From Streptomyces sp. NBC_01235 (GTDB taxonomy: Bacteria; Actinomycetota; Actinomycetes; Streptomycetales; Streptomycetaceae), in contig NZ_CP108513.1 of the NCBI RefSeq assembly GCF_035989285.1, positions 6,262,001 to 6,326,000 of the forward strand: a stretch of 64,000 nt of DNA, in the 5' to 3' direction. Position 1 is the first letter of the stretch, and each line of letters begins with the position of its first letter. The notes beneath the pieces were generated by a model, which searched no databases, had not been told where the DNA came from, and saw nothing but the letters and a program-made list of their open reading frames with translations. A program made the translations under genes and the position numbers. Shown here piece after piece: positions 31,924-40,794 of the stretch.

Positions 31924-34900
31924 GCGTGACCGAACTACCGGTGCGCGGCACGGACCGTCCGGCGGACGGCACCCCTCCCACCCGGGACCGCTGGCAGCCC
32001 GTCCGCGCCGGAATCCTCAACGTCTGGCGGTACTACGACGAGACGTTCACGTTCCACGAGGGTCGTCTGCTGCTGCGCGGACCCAACGGCACGGGCAAGT
32101 CGAAGGCGCTGGAGCTGCTGCTGCCGTTCCTCTTCGACGCGAACCTCAGGCCCCACCGGCTGTCCACCTTCGGCGGTTCCGAACGCACCATGCACTGGAA
32201 CCTCATGGGCGAAGGGGCCACCGGCAAGACCCGCGTGGGATACGTGTGGATGGAGTTCGGCCGGGCCGACGGCGGTTGGTTCTCCTGCGGCGCCCGGCTC
32301 CAGGCCAGCATCCACACGAGCGGTGTGCAGACCGACTACTTCACCACCGCCCGGCGCCTCGCCCGGCCCGACGGTGTGCCCCTCCTCAACGAGGCGGGGC
32401 AGCCCCTCACCCGGGCCGCGCTGGCGGACGCCCTGGAGGGCAACGGCGAGATCCACGCCACGGCGGCCGACTACCGGTCCACGATCCGCCGCACCCTGTT
32501 CGCCGGCCTGGGCGAGCAGCGCTACGAGGCGCTGATCACCGCCCTGCTCCAGCTCCGGCAGCCGAAACTCTCCGAGCGGCTCGACCCGTCCCTGCTGTCC
32601 ACCCTGTTGTCCAAGGCCCTGCCGCCGCTCGGCGAGACGGAGATCGGGGAACTCGCCGAGGGGTTCGAGCGGCTCGACCGGCAGCGCGAGGACCTGAAGC
32701 GGCTGGACGAGGAGGTCGCCGCCGCGGGTGCCATCGCCGGCCGGCAACGCGGCTACGCCCAGCGGGTGCTGCGGTCCGCCGCCGCGCACCTGATCTCCGC
32801 GACGACGGACATGGACAACCGCACCCGGATCGCCCGGGAGAGCGCGGAGCAGCACCGACAGGCCGTGCACGACCACGACGTCACCGGGCGGCGCAAGGCG
32901 GAACTGGGCGAGCGGGTCGAGGAACTCGAAGCGGCCGTGCAGGGGCTGGTGGACAGCGACCTCTACCAGCAGGGCAAGGAGCTGGACCAACTCCGCCGCC
33001 GTGCCCAGGACACCGCGCAGAACGCCCGTCGGCTGCGCGCCACCGCCGACGCCCGGCAGCGCCGGTTCCGCGCGGACGACGAGCAGGCGGACACGGCCGG
33101 CCGACAGGCCGGGGAATACGCCCACCACGCCCGGGACACCGCCGAGGACGCCGAACGGACGGCCCGCAGTGTGGGGATGGAGTCGGTGTACGCGGAGATG
33201 CGCGCCGCACTCGCCGACGCTCCCGCGACCGACGATCCCGCGCGGGAGGCGAACCGGGTCCGGCAGGTACGCCATCTGCTGCGCGGAGCGGTCAAGGGCC
33301 GACGCGACCAGATGGCGGCGGTCCGCGAGGCCGTTGAACGGCATGAGCGGGCCGTCGGCGACCGGACCGCCGCAGAGACGGCCCTGGACGGCGCCCGGGA
33401 CGGCCTGGCCGAGGCCATGACGCGTCGCGACGAGGCGGCCCGGGAGTGCGCGCAGGCACTGCGGGCGCAGGCGGAGCTGCTCCGGGAGTGGGCCGCCGGG
33501 TGTGTCGAGCTGCGCATCGGCGATGTCGAGGAACTGGCCGCGCGAGCCGCCGTCGAAGCGGATGTGCTGGCCGTCGTGGAGCGTGCCGTGCGCGCCCAGG
33601 ACCAGGCGATCACCCAGTCCGAGACCCGGTTCCGGTCGGCGCGGGAGACCGCTGTCGACCATCGGGAGAGGACCGTCCGGGCCATCGAGTCGCTCACGGC
33701 GCAGACCGACCTCCCGCCCGCCGCCCCGCCGACCCGCACGACGGACCGTTCCACGATGGAGGGCGCGCCCCTGTGGCGGCTGGTGGCCTTCCGCGACGGC
33801 GTCTCCGAGGAGGTCCAGGCCGGTGTCGAGGCGGCACTGGAGGCATCGGGGCTGCTCGACGCGTGGGTGAGCCCCGAGGACACCATCGAACTGGCCGGCC
33901 ACGACACCTTCGCGGCGCCCGGCTGGGCGACTCCCGCACCGGGGCCGTCCCTGCTGGAGGTCCTGCGGCCCGAAGCGGACGGTCCGGTGTCCGGCGACCG
34001 GGTCGCCCGGCTCCTCGAGGGCATCGCCTACGGAGAGCAACTCCCCCACTGGCACACCGCCGCCGTCGCCGCGGACGGCAGCTGGCGGCTGGCCGCGGCC
34101 ATCGGCACCTGGAGCAAGGAGGCACCCGCCCACATCGGCTCCGTCGCCCGTGAACGGGCCGGACAGCGGCGCATCGCGGAACTCACCGGCCGTCTCACGG
34201 AACTGAACACGCACCTCGCGTCGCTCGACGCGCGGCTGGGCGCGCTGCGCGAGAGCCGGTCCCGCCTCGACGCCGACCTGGCGGCCCGGCCCCGGCACCG
34301 GGAGCTCGACGAGAGACGGCGCCGCTGGGACCGCGCGGAGGAGGCGGTCGGAGTGCGTGACGACGCCGCCCGCGTGGCGGTCAAGGTCCTCGACGGGCGG
34401 GAAGCCGACGTGAGCCGTTGCCTGCGCACGCTGGGCAGGCTGTCCTCCGAACACGCCCTGCCCACCGAGCGGGGCCGCCTGAACGAACTGTCCTTGGCCG
34501 TCGACACGTTCGCCGACACGGCCGACGCCTGGGCGGACGCGCACCTGCACTGGGCCACCGCCCTCGGCCGGGCCACCGCGGCGAGGAGCCAGGCCGAGCG
34601 CTCGTCGGAGGCCGCTCGGGAGAGCGAGGCGGAGGCCGACCGGGCCGAGACCGAGGCGCGGGCTCTCGCGGCCACCCTCCAGGCCGTGGACAGCGCGGTC
34701 GGCGAGGACTTCCGGCAGATAGCGGCCCGTATCGGTGAGTTGAGACAGGACGTCCGCCGCAGCCGTGAGGAGATCAGCGCGAGCGACGCCGAACTGAGCG
34801 GCCTTCAGCGCCGTATCGGCTCGCTGGAGGCGACCATGGCCGAGGACGTCCGGCGACGCGACGAGGCGACGGCGGCCAGGGACGCCTCGGCGCTCCGCTT

Positions 34901-36113
34901 CCGGCACCTGTGCCTGCTCGGTCTGCCCCAGGACGCGGGCGTTCCACTGGAACTGGCCGCTGTGGAACTGACCGCTCAGGACGGCATCCGCGCCACTCTG
35001 GAAGCGGCCCGCGAGGTCGCCGCCGAGTGGCCGGGCCTCGCCCACGAACCGCGCAATCTGGGGGACGCCGTCCAGCGCCTGTCCGAGGCGGTCCACCAGG
35101 CGCGCCAGATCCTCGGCCGCCGCGCGGACCTCGACCTGGAAGCCGACGACGACGTGCAGATCTTCACGGCCACCATGGACGGCGCGCGGATCGGGGCGAC
35201 GGGACTGCTGCGCACCCTCACCGCCGAGCGGGACGGCAGCCGCGAGGACATCACCGTCGCCGAGCGGCGTCTCTTCGACCAGACCCTCACCGGAGACACC
35301 CGGCGCCACCTTGCCGCCCGGATCCGTCAGGCCAACGAACTCGTCGACCGCATGAACGGTCACCTGGAGCGCGTGCGCACGGCGTCGAACGTCTCCGTCC
35401 AACTGGTGTGGCGCATCCACCCCGATCTCCCGGCCGGCACCCAGACCGCCCGCACGCTCCTGCTCAAGGAACCCAAGAACGTCACCGACGCCGACCGCGA
35501 GGCCCTGCACGCCTTCTTCCGGGCCCGCATCGAGGAGGCCAAGGCCAGGAACACGGCGGCCACCTGGGAGGAACAGCTCGCCGAGGTGCTCGACTACACG
35601 GCCTGGCACCAGTTCGTGGTCCGGCTCGACCGCGCGAACGGCGCGGGATGGCAGGTGCTCACGAAGAAACTGCACGGCGCCCTCTCCGGCGGCGAGAAGG
35701 CGATCGCCCTGCACCTGCCGCTCTTCGCGGCGGTCGCCGCGCACTACGAGGCCGTACCCGAAGCACCTCGACTGATCCTGCTCGACGAGGTCTTCGTCGG
35801 CGTCGACGCCACCAACCGGGGCCAGATCTTCGCCCTGCTCGCCGCACTCGACCTCGACCTGATGCTCACCTCGGACCACGAGTGGTGCCACTACCGGGAG
35901 CTCTCCGGCATCGCCGTCCACCAGCTGATCACGGGAACCGACGGCGACGACGCCGTCACCAGCGCCCGCTTCGTCTGGACGGGGGCGGGAATGCGGCCGG
36001 ACGACGGGGACGAAGGGGATGAAGAGGTCGAAGGCGGCGAAGGTGGTGACGGTGGCGAAGGCGACGAAGAGGGCGAAGGTGAGGACGGAGGGGCGGAGGT
36101 GACCCGGACGTGA
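31920..36113 (+). CDS. jetC: Wadjet subunit JetC (SMC/SbcC-like ATPase)
   Basis: The 1397-residue protein has Walker A GPNGTGKS at 54-61. Long coiled-coil regions rich in Arg/Glu/Ala (about 230-480 and 700-1100) surround a hinge-like segment near 590-730 (APLWRLVAFRDGVSEEVQAG). The C-terminal head has signature LSGGEKA at 1255-1261, and Walker B is RLILLDEV with Asp1289-Glu1290. It matches TIGR02680. It is the motor of the complex, which in characterised Wadjets extrudes DNA loops and recognises small circles. The protein ends in an acidic tail of about 35 residues (Gly/Glu/Asp), unusual compared with the basic body. The GTGA overlaps with jetB and jetD continue the operon pattern. Confidence 0.93.
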   Translation: MSVTELPVRGTDRPADGTPPTRDRWQPVRAGILNVWRYYDETFTFHEGRLLLRGPNGTGKSKALELLLPFLFDANLRPHRLSTFGGSERTMHWNLMGEGATGKTRVGYVWMEFGRADGGWFSCGARLQASIHTSGVQTDYFTTARRLARPDGVPLLNEAGQPLTRAALADALEGNGEIHATAADYRSTIRRTLFAGLGEQRYEALITALLQLRQPKLSERLDPSLLSTLLSKALPPLGETEIGELAEGFERLDRQREDLKRLDEEVAAAGAIAGRQRGYAQRVLRSAAAHLISATTDMDNRTRIARESAEQHRQAVHDHDVTGRRKAELGERVEELEAAVQGLVDSDLYQQGKELDQLRRRAQDTAQNARRLRATADARQRRFRADDEQADTAGRQAGEYAHHARDTAEDAERTARSVGMESVYAEMRAALADAPATDDPAREANRVRQVRHLLRGAVKGRRDQMAAVREAVERHERAVGDRTAAETALDGARDGLAEAMTRRDEAARECAQALRAQAELLREWAAGCVELRIGDVEELAARAAVEADVLAVVERAVRAQDQAITQSETRFRSARETAVDHRERTVRAIESLTAQTDLPPAAPPTRTTDRSTMEGAPLWRLVAFRDGVSEEVQAGVEAALEASGLLDAWVSPEDTIELAGHDTFAAPGWATPAPGPSLLEVLRPEADGPVSGDRVARLLEGIAYGEQLPHWHTAAVAADGSWRLAAAIGTWSKEAPAHIGSVARERAGQRRIAELTGRLTELNTHLASLDARLGALRESRSRLDADLAARPRHRELDERRRRWDRAEEAVGVRDDAARVAVKVLDGREADVSRCLRTLGRLSSEHALPTERGRLNELSLAVDTFADTADAWADAHLHWATALGRATAARSQAERSSEAARESEAEADRAETEARALAATLQAVDSAVGEDFRQIAARIGELRQDVRRSREEISASDAELSGLQRRIGSLEATMAEDVRRRDEATAARDASALRFRHLCLLGLPQDAGVPLELAAVELTAQDGIRATLEAAREVAAEWPGLAHEPRNLGDAVQRLSEAVHQARQILGRRADLDLEADDDVQIFTATMDGARIGATGLLRTLTAERDGSREDITVAERRLFDQTLTGDTRRHLAARIRQANELVDRMNGHLERVRTASNVSVQLVWRIHPDLPAGTQTARTLLLKEPKNVTDADREALHAFFRARIEEAKARNTAATWEEQLAEVLDYTAWHQFVVRLDRANGAGWQVLTKKLHGALSGGEKAIALHLPLFAAVAAHYEAVPEAPRLILLDEVFVGVDATNRGQIFALLAALDLDLMLTSDHEWCHYRELSGIAVHQLITGTDGDDAVTSARFVWTGAGMRPDDGDEGDEEVEGGEGGDGGEGDEEGEGEDGGAEVTRT

Positions 36114-37378
36114 TCCCCTCATCCGTCCCCTCATCCGTCCCCCCTCACCTCACCGAGCCCCGCCTGCGCCCTGTCTGGCAGGCGGTCCACGAACGCCTGT
36201 CCTCCGGCAGACCCGTCAGCGGAGTGCGCCTCGGCCCGCTCGACGACGAGGAGCGGGAGGCTCTGGCCGACCTTCTGGGCCTGGACCGGCTGCCGGACCA
36301 GCGGCCGACCGTGCGGCTGGCCCGGCTGGAGGACGCCGTGGCCGAGGCCGGCGGCGGCACCGTGCGGGACCTGGTCACCCAGGTCATCGGCCCGCTCGGC
36401 GACCGGGAAGCCGAACGCCGGCGAAGCGAGGACGAACGGGCGGCGCTGTGGGCCTGGCTGGAAGCCCACGACACCGTCCGGGCCCAGCCCGCGCTGACGG
36501 ACTGGGCCGCGCACTGCCGTGCCCAGGGGCTGGTGGACGGCTCGGTCACCCGCACCCGCGAGCTGCTGGCCTCCGCCCTCGCCGTGCTCGCGGCGCTGCC
36601 CGCCGAGGGCGAACCGCTGCCGGTGTTCGCCGCGCGCGTACGGCACGGCGACCCGCACGCCCTCGACGACGGCACCCGCCTGTCCACCCTCGTCCTGCGG
36701 GCCCTGTCCACGCTCTACGGCGCGGCGGTGCCCGACAGCTCCCAGGGGCGGCGCGAGCTCTGGTCCCGGGCCGGAGTCGCCGACGACGAGCTGTCCACGA
36801 CGGTCCTCGCCGCCGGACTCCGGCCGTCCGGCGAGGGCACGCTGAGCCGCCTGGGCCGCGTCTGCTCCGAGTCCGGGCACGCCGTCTCGTTCACCCTGGC
36901 CCAGTTGAGGTCACCGGGTGAGTTCCGCTTCCCCGCCCGTGCCGTCCACATCACGGAGAACCCCAGCGTTCTCGCCCTGGCACTGCGCCGCTTCGGTGCC
37001 CACTGCCCGCCTCTCGTCTGCACGTCCGGCTGGCCCAACGGCGCGGTCGTCCGCCTCCTCCACCTCCTCGCCGCGGAGGGCGCGACGCTGCGCTACCACG
37101 GGGACTTCGACGGCGAGGGCGTCCGCATCGCCGCCCACGTCATGCACAAGACCCCCGCCGTCCCCTGGCGCATGTCCGCCCACGACTACCTCACCGGCCT
37201 CACCGGCCTCACCGACGCCTCCCGCGGCCCCTCACCGGGCCGCCTCACCGAGGCGCCCTGGGACCCCGCCCTCACCTCAGCCATGGCGGAACATGGCACG
37301 GCCCTGATGGAAGAGACGGTGGCCGCCCCCCTCCTCGACGACCTGTCACGGGAACCCGCCCACCCGGACAGGGCCTAA
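36110..37378 (+). CDS. jetD: Wadjet nuclease subunit JetD (DUF2399/Toprim)
   Basis: The 422-residue protein matches TIGR02679 with a C-terminal DUF2399 Toprim domain. The conserved acids are Glu283 in HITENPSVL and the pair Asp332/Asp334 in YHGDFDGEGVRIA, with TSGWPNGAVVRLL between. These residues coordinate metal for cutting plasmid DNA after the SMC motor has enclosed it. The N-terminal two-thirds (WQAVHERLSSGRPVSGVRLG, LADLLGLDRLPDQRPTVRLA) is the helical/winged region that docks on the complex. The catalytic residues are intact, so the system looks active. The operon ends here, with 44 bp before the next gene. Confidence 0.92.
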   Translation: MIPSSVPSSVPPHLTEPRLRPVWQAVHERLSSGRPVSGVRLGPLDDEEREALADLLGLDRLPDQRPTVRLARLEDAVAEAGGGTVRDLVTQVIGPLGDREAERRRSEDERAALWAWLEAHDTVRAQPALTDWAAHCRAQGLVDGSVTRTRELLASALAVLAALPAEGEPLPVFAARVRHGDPHALDDGTRLSTLVLRALSTLYGAAVPDSSQGRRELWSRAGVADDELSTTVLAAGLRPSGEGTLSRLGRVCSESGHAVSFTLAQLRSPGEFRFPARAVHITENPSVLALALRRFGAHCPPLVCTSGWPNGAVVRLLHLLAAEGATLRYHGDFDGEGVRIAAHVMHKTPAVPWRMSAHDYLTGLTGLTDASRGPSPGRLTEAPWDPALTSAMAEHGTALMEETVAAPLLDDLSREPAHPDRA

Positions 37379-37422
37379 GGTCGTCGCCAGGTGATCGGAG
37401 TTCATGACGGGGGTGGGCACGG

Positions 37423-38028
37423 ATGGCGACCTGGCAGGAGCTGGAAGCCGAGCTGGCGAACCGGTTGGCCGCCGCGTCCCCGGACGAACGCGTCGTATTC
37501 GCCGTAGGCGTGGCGGAACGCCTGATGCGGGCCCAGGAGGCTCTGTCGGCCGATGAGCAGGCGGAGTTCACTCTCGGCCTGCGGCCGTTGCTCAACGCGC
37601 TCTGGGAAGCCGCGTTGGGCAATGCGACGGCGTTCGGAGAGATCAAGCACGGGATGGGCGAGTACCTCCTGAGCGAGTACTGCCACAACGACGGGCAGGA
37701 CGGTCCCGCTGACGCCGACGAGCCGGCGGCGGCCGCCGTGCTCTCCGCCGCGGTCGCCTACCTGTTCGGAACCGGCGATCTGACCTCGGTGGTGAGCGGC
37801 CGCGCCGTCGAGGCCGCGGACGAGCGCCTGAACGCCGGCGACAGCCGCGCCGACGATCCCGACGGCGTCCTCGCCGCCGAGTTGCGCCGTCAGCTCCATG
37901 ACCTGGCCCTCATCGGCCGGCACAGCGGATCCCTGCGTCACGCGAGCCTGGGGCTCGACCTCGAGACCTCCGACCGACTGCACCGAGTCCTGCGCATTCC
38001 CCTGTCGTCCGTCGAGGCCGGCGCATAG
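37423..38028 (+). CDS. unknown protein directly downstream of the Wadjet operon
   Basis: This 201-residue protein is soluble, acidic and helix-rich: TWQELEAELANRLAAASPDE, RVVFAVGVAERLMRAQEALS, LNALWEAALGNATAFGEIKH. A variable Asp/Ala-rich middle and VVSGRAVEAADERLN follow. No membrane helix or signal peptide is seen. It starts 44 bp after jetD on the same strand with GGGGGTGGG before the ATG, so it could be read through from the Wadjet promoter. I do not recognise it as a known Wadjet component. Confidence 0.65.
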   Translation: MATWQELEAELANRLAAASPDERVVFAVGVAERLMRAQEALSADEQAEFTLGLRPLLNALWEAALGNATAFGEIKHGMGEYLLSEYCHNDGQDGPADADEPAAAAVLSAAVAYLFGTGDLTSVVSGRAVEAADERLNAGDSRADDPDGVLAAELRRQLHDLALIGRHSGSLRHASLGLDLETSDRLHRVLRIPLSSVEAGA

Positions 38029-38156
38029 GCACGGCCACGGCTCCCGCCACGGGTTCTCGTTCCGTAAGGTCCTCCTCTTCATGTCGGAATCAACCTGACA
38101 AACAGGTGCTTCCGGTCATGGATGGCACCTCGCGGCAGTCCCGTGAAGGAGTGGTC

Positions 38157-38482
38157 ATGTCGAGTCTCGAGATGCAGCGGGCGGAACCGGACACCGTCGA
38201 GCGGGAGGCGTTCGCCGGCGAGGTCGCCGATGTGCTGAACAAGGCGGCGCCGGCGTTGCTCACCGGTGTCGGCCACCAGTGCGGCCTGTTCGACACGATG
38301 GCCGGGCTGCCGCCGTCGACCGGCGCCGACATCGCCAAGGCGGCAAACCTGGACGAGCGGTACGTGCGCGAGTGGCTCGGCGGCATGGTCGTCGGCGGGT
38401 TCGTCGACCACGAGCCGGAGCGGCGGACGTACACGCAGAGGGCGCCCCGATCAACGTCTGTCACGTCGAGACGAAGGGTTGA
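38157..38482 (+). pseudogene. SAM-dependent methyltransferase with internal deletion
   Basis: The first 85 codons (MSSLEMQRAEPDTVEREAFA, ALLTGVGHQCGLFDTMAGLP, LDERYVREWLGGMVVGGFVD) are the dimerisation/winged-helix part of a Rv2258c-type methyltransferase. They have a good ribosome binding site (GAAGGAG). After RRTYT the frame changes, and another frame gives APINVCHVETKG then stop, which looks like the last residues of the same family (PxNxYYVxxKG). About 250 codons including the SAM-binding fold are gone, so a large internal deletion has joined the two ends out of frame. Confidence 0.65.
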
Positions 38483-38536
38483 GCGCCCACAGCCCCAGCC
38501 CCAGCCCGCAGTGCTCAGCCCACAGTGCTCAGCCCT

Positions 38537-38950
38537 CTAGTCCTGGGGCCGGCTGATGTTGACCATCCACGGGACGCCGAACCGGTCCGTGCACATGCCG
38601 AACACGTCACCCCACATCTGCTTGTCCAGCGGGACGGACACCGAGGCCCCGGCGGACAGCTTCTCCCAGTAGCCGCGCAGCTCCGCGTCGTCGTCGCCGC
38701 TCACGCTGACGGAGAAGCTGCTGCCGGGGTTGTACTCCATGCCGGGCGGGACGTCGGCGCCCATCAGGGCGAAACCGCTCGGGGTCTCCAGCAGGCCGTG
38801 CATGATCCTGTCGGCCTCCGGGGCGTCCGGCCGGCCGAAGTCCCCGTAGGTGTTGAGCGTCAGGGTGCCGCCGAAGACCTCCCGGTAGAACTCCAGCGCC
38901 TGCCGGGCGTCACCGCCGAAGCTGAGGTACGGATTGAGTCGCGAGGTCAT
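38537..38950 (-). CDS. VOC/PhnB-like glyoxalase-fold protein
   Basis: The 137-residue protein matches the PhnB branch of the vicinal-oxygen-chelate fold: NPYLSFGGDARQALEFYREV, FGGTLTLNTYGDFG, GADVPPGMEYNPGSSFSVSV, PLDKQMWGDVFGMCTDRFGV, PWMVNISRP. These small dimers are common and mostly uncharacterised. Reported relatives bind aromatic ligands or give antibiotic tolerance, but nothing here tells which. GGGAGGAATTC before the ATG is a strong ribosome binding site. Confidence 0.88.
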   Translation of the reverse strand: MTSRLNPYLSFGGDARQALEFYREVFGGTLTLNTYGDFGRPDAPEADRIMHGLLETPSGFALMGADVPPGMEYNPGSSFSVSVSGDDDAELRGYWEKLSAGASVSVPLDKQMWGDVFGMCTDRFGVPWMVNISRPQD

Positions 38951-39109
38951 GAATTCCTCCCTTGACGGATCAAATGGTCGGCTGCAAGGAGATTAGGGAG
39001 ATCGGCGCGCGGGGCTGACAGCGGCACGCCGGGCCGCGCACCTGATCCGCTGTGCCGACCCTTCGTCGTACGCCGTCGTCGGCTCACCCCCTGTTCCACG
39101 AGTCGCGCT

Positions 39110-39320
39110 CTCGGATCACGAAGATCCTTGACGAGGCTGCCCCGCACGCGGATGCGGGCGAGCGTGCCGTCCGGGGGCTGGAAGGTGTACGTGACGTGCG
39201 TGGGCATCGGGCCGGCCACCGAGATCATGTCCAGCAGCCGGGGCGGGTCGTACGCGCTGACGCGCAGTACGTAGTCGATCGTGTACAGGTCGGGGCGGGG
39301 GACGCGGGTGATGTCGGCGG
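39110..39320 (-). pseudogene. SRPBCC (polyketide cyclase-like) remnant
   Basis: Reading the minus strand gives DITRVPRPDLYTIDYVLRVS, AYDPPRLLDMISVAGPMPTH and VTYTFQPPDGTLARIRVRG. This is the middle of a START-like SRPBCC protein (a YDPPR...Y-F-P--GT-R pattern). There is no proper start upstream, where the frame runs into low-complexity repeats at 39319-39428. After RVRG the sequence turns into Arg-rich, non-homologous reading. It is a decayed fragment with both ends lost. Confidence 0.5.
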
Positions 39321-39428
39321 AGTGCGCAGCGCGGCGCGGCGGAGTGCGCAGCGCGGCGCGGCGGAGTGCGGAGAGCGGAGTGCGGGGCGCGCGGCTCGGC
39401 GGCGAGCGGCGAGCGGCGAGCGGCGAGC
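39319..39428. repeat. GC-rich tandem repeats (22-bp and 7-bp units)
   Basis: A 22-bp unit starting GGAGTGCGCAGCGC occurs 2.4 times (39319-39370). A 30-bp divergent stretch follows, then four exact copies of GGCGAGC (39401-39428). The array abuts the broken SRPBCC fragment, suggesting that repeat expansion or slippage accompanied its decay. Confidence 0.8.
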
Positions 39429-39561
39429 GGGGTGCGGGGTGCGGGTCACAGCGGCACGCTGGGCCGGGCGACGGCCACGGACCGCTGTCCGGTCCGGACG
39501 TCAGCGTTTCGTCATGGGTCGCGCGGCCTTTCCCGGGGGTGTCCCGGCCTACGGTCGGTGC

Positions 39562-40794
39562 ATGCGAGACGACCCACGGCTCCCCACCTCTCCCGGCTTC
39601 TGGCGCAGTCCCGTGCGCGGCCCCCGGTTCACGTCGGTGCTCGGCCTCGTCCTGCTCGTCGGCATCACCGTGCTGTTCGTGACGGGCCTGGCCTCGTACG
39701 CCGCCTACAACCCCGGCCTGGCGCCGGTGAACGACAAGACCCCCGACAAGGGCGTCCTCGGCTTCTACCTCTTCGCCTGGCCGACGAACCCGCACTGGCT
39801 GTACCGGCTCACCCAGGGCGTCCACGTCACCCTCGGCATCACCCTGATCCCCGTGCTGCTGGCCAAGCTGTGGTCGGTCGTCCCGAGGCTGTTCACCCTG
39901 CCGCCGGCCCGCTCGCTCGCCCACGCGCTGGAGCGGATCTCGCTGCTGCTGCTGGTCGGGGGCGGACTGTTCGAGTTCGTGTCCGGTGTCCTCAACATCC
40001 AGCTCGACTACGTCTTCCCCGGCTCCTTCTACCCTCTCCATTTCTACGGGGCGTGGGTGTTCTTCGCCGCGTTCGTCGCCCACGCCGGCCTGAAGACACC
40101 GGCGGCGCTGCGGAACGTGCGCCGACTGCGCGAGGAGAGGACGGACGACCTGGTCTCCCCGGACCCGGATCCCCCGACCGTCTCCCGGCGCGGCGCCCTG
40201 TGGTTCGTCGGGGGCGGCTCGCTGCTGCTGTTCGCCACGACGGTCGGGCAGGGCTTCGACGGCCTGCGCCGCACGGCCCTCCTCGCGCCGCACGGCGGAG
40301 CCGACCCCGGCACCGGCCCCAACGGCTTCCAGATCAACAAGACGGCCGCGTACGCCCGGATCGACACGGCCCGGACGAGCGAGGGCGCCTGGCGGCTCGT
40401 CCTGACGGGACACGCGGGAACGGTCCGCCTCAGCCGCGCCGAGCTGGCCCGACTCCCCTTGCACAGCTCGGCGTTGCCGATCGCCTGCGTGGAGGGCTGG
40501 TCGACGTCCGACCAGTGGTGGCGGGGCGTACGCCTGCGGGACCTCGCCGCGCTCGTCGGCCACGACGACGACCCGCCGGACGTGTTCGTGGAGTCCCTCC
40601 AGCTGCACGGTGCCTTCCGCCGGGCCGCCCTGCGCGCCAACCAGGTCGCCGACCCGCGCTCCCTGCTCGCCCTGTACGTCAACGGCGAGGAGCTGTCCGC
40701 GGACCACGGCTATCCGGCGCGCGTCATCGTCCCCGCCGCGCCCGGTGTGCTCAACACCAAGTGGGTGGCCCGGATGACGTTCGGAGAGCTGTGA
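39562..40794 (+). CDS. membrane molybdopterin-dependent oxidoreductase (sulfite-oxidase-like)
   Basis: The protein has 410 residues. The N-terminal half has four to five membrane helices (SVLGLVLLVGITVLFVTGLA, VTLGITLIPVLLAKL, ISLLLLVGGGLFEFVSGVL, FYGAWVFFAAFVAHAGL) with histidines placed like a cytochrome b561-type module (PHWLYRLTQGVHV). After a twin-arginine-like TVSRRGALWFVGGGSLLLF segment comes a PF00174 domain: KTAAYARIDT, RLVLTGHAG, ALPIACVEGWSTSDQWW with the molybdenum-ligating cysteine, and HGYPARVIVPAAPGVLNTKW. It probably moves electrons between the membrane and a small substrate. The substrate is unknown. The next gene starts in its stop codon. Confidence 0.85.
   Translation: MRDDPRLPTSPGFWRSPVRGPRFTSVLGLVLLVGITVLFVTGLASYAAYNPGLAPVNDKTPDKGVLGFYLFAWPTNPHWLYRLTQGVHVTLGITLIPVLLAKLWSVVPRLFTLPPARSLAHALERISLLLLVGGGLFEFVSGVLNIQLDYVFPGSFYPLHFYGAWVFFAAFVAHAGLKTPAALRNVRRLREERTDDLVSPDPDPPTVSRRGALWFVGGGSLLLFATTVGQGFDGLRRTALLAPHGGADPGTGPNGFQINKTAAYARIDTARTSEGAWRLVLTGHAGTVRLSRAELARLPLHSSALPIACVEGWSTSDQWWRGVRLRDLAALVGHDDDPPDVFVESLQLHGAFRRAALRANQVADPRSLLALYVNGEELSADHGYPARVIVPAAPGVLNTKWVARMTFGEL

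Noticed and set aside
31935..36134. Minus-strand open frame of 1399 codons opposite jetC
   Set aside because: It is an antisense shadow caused by GC-rich third positions. It has no motif and the plus strand encodes a complete SMC-like ATPase.
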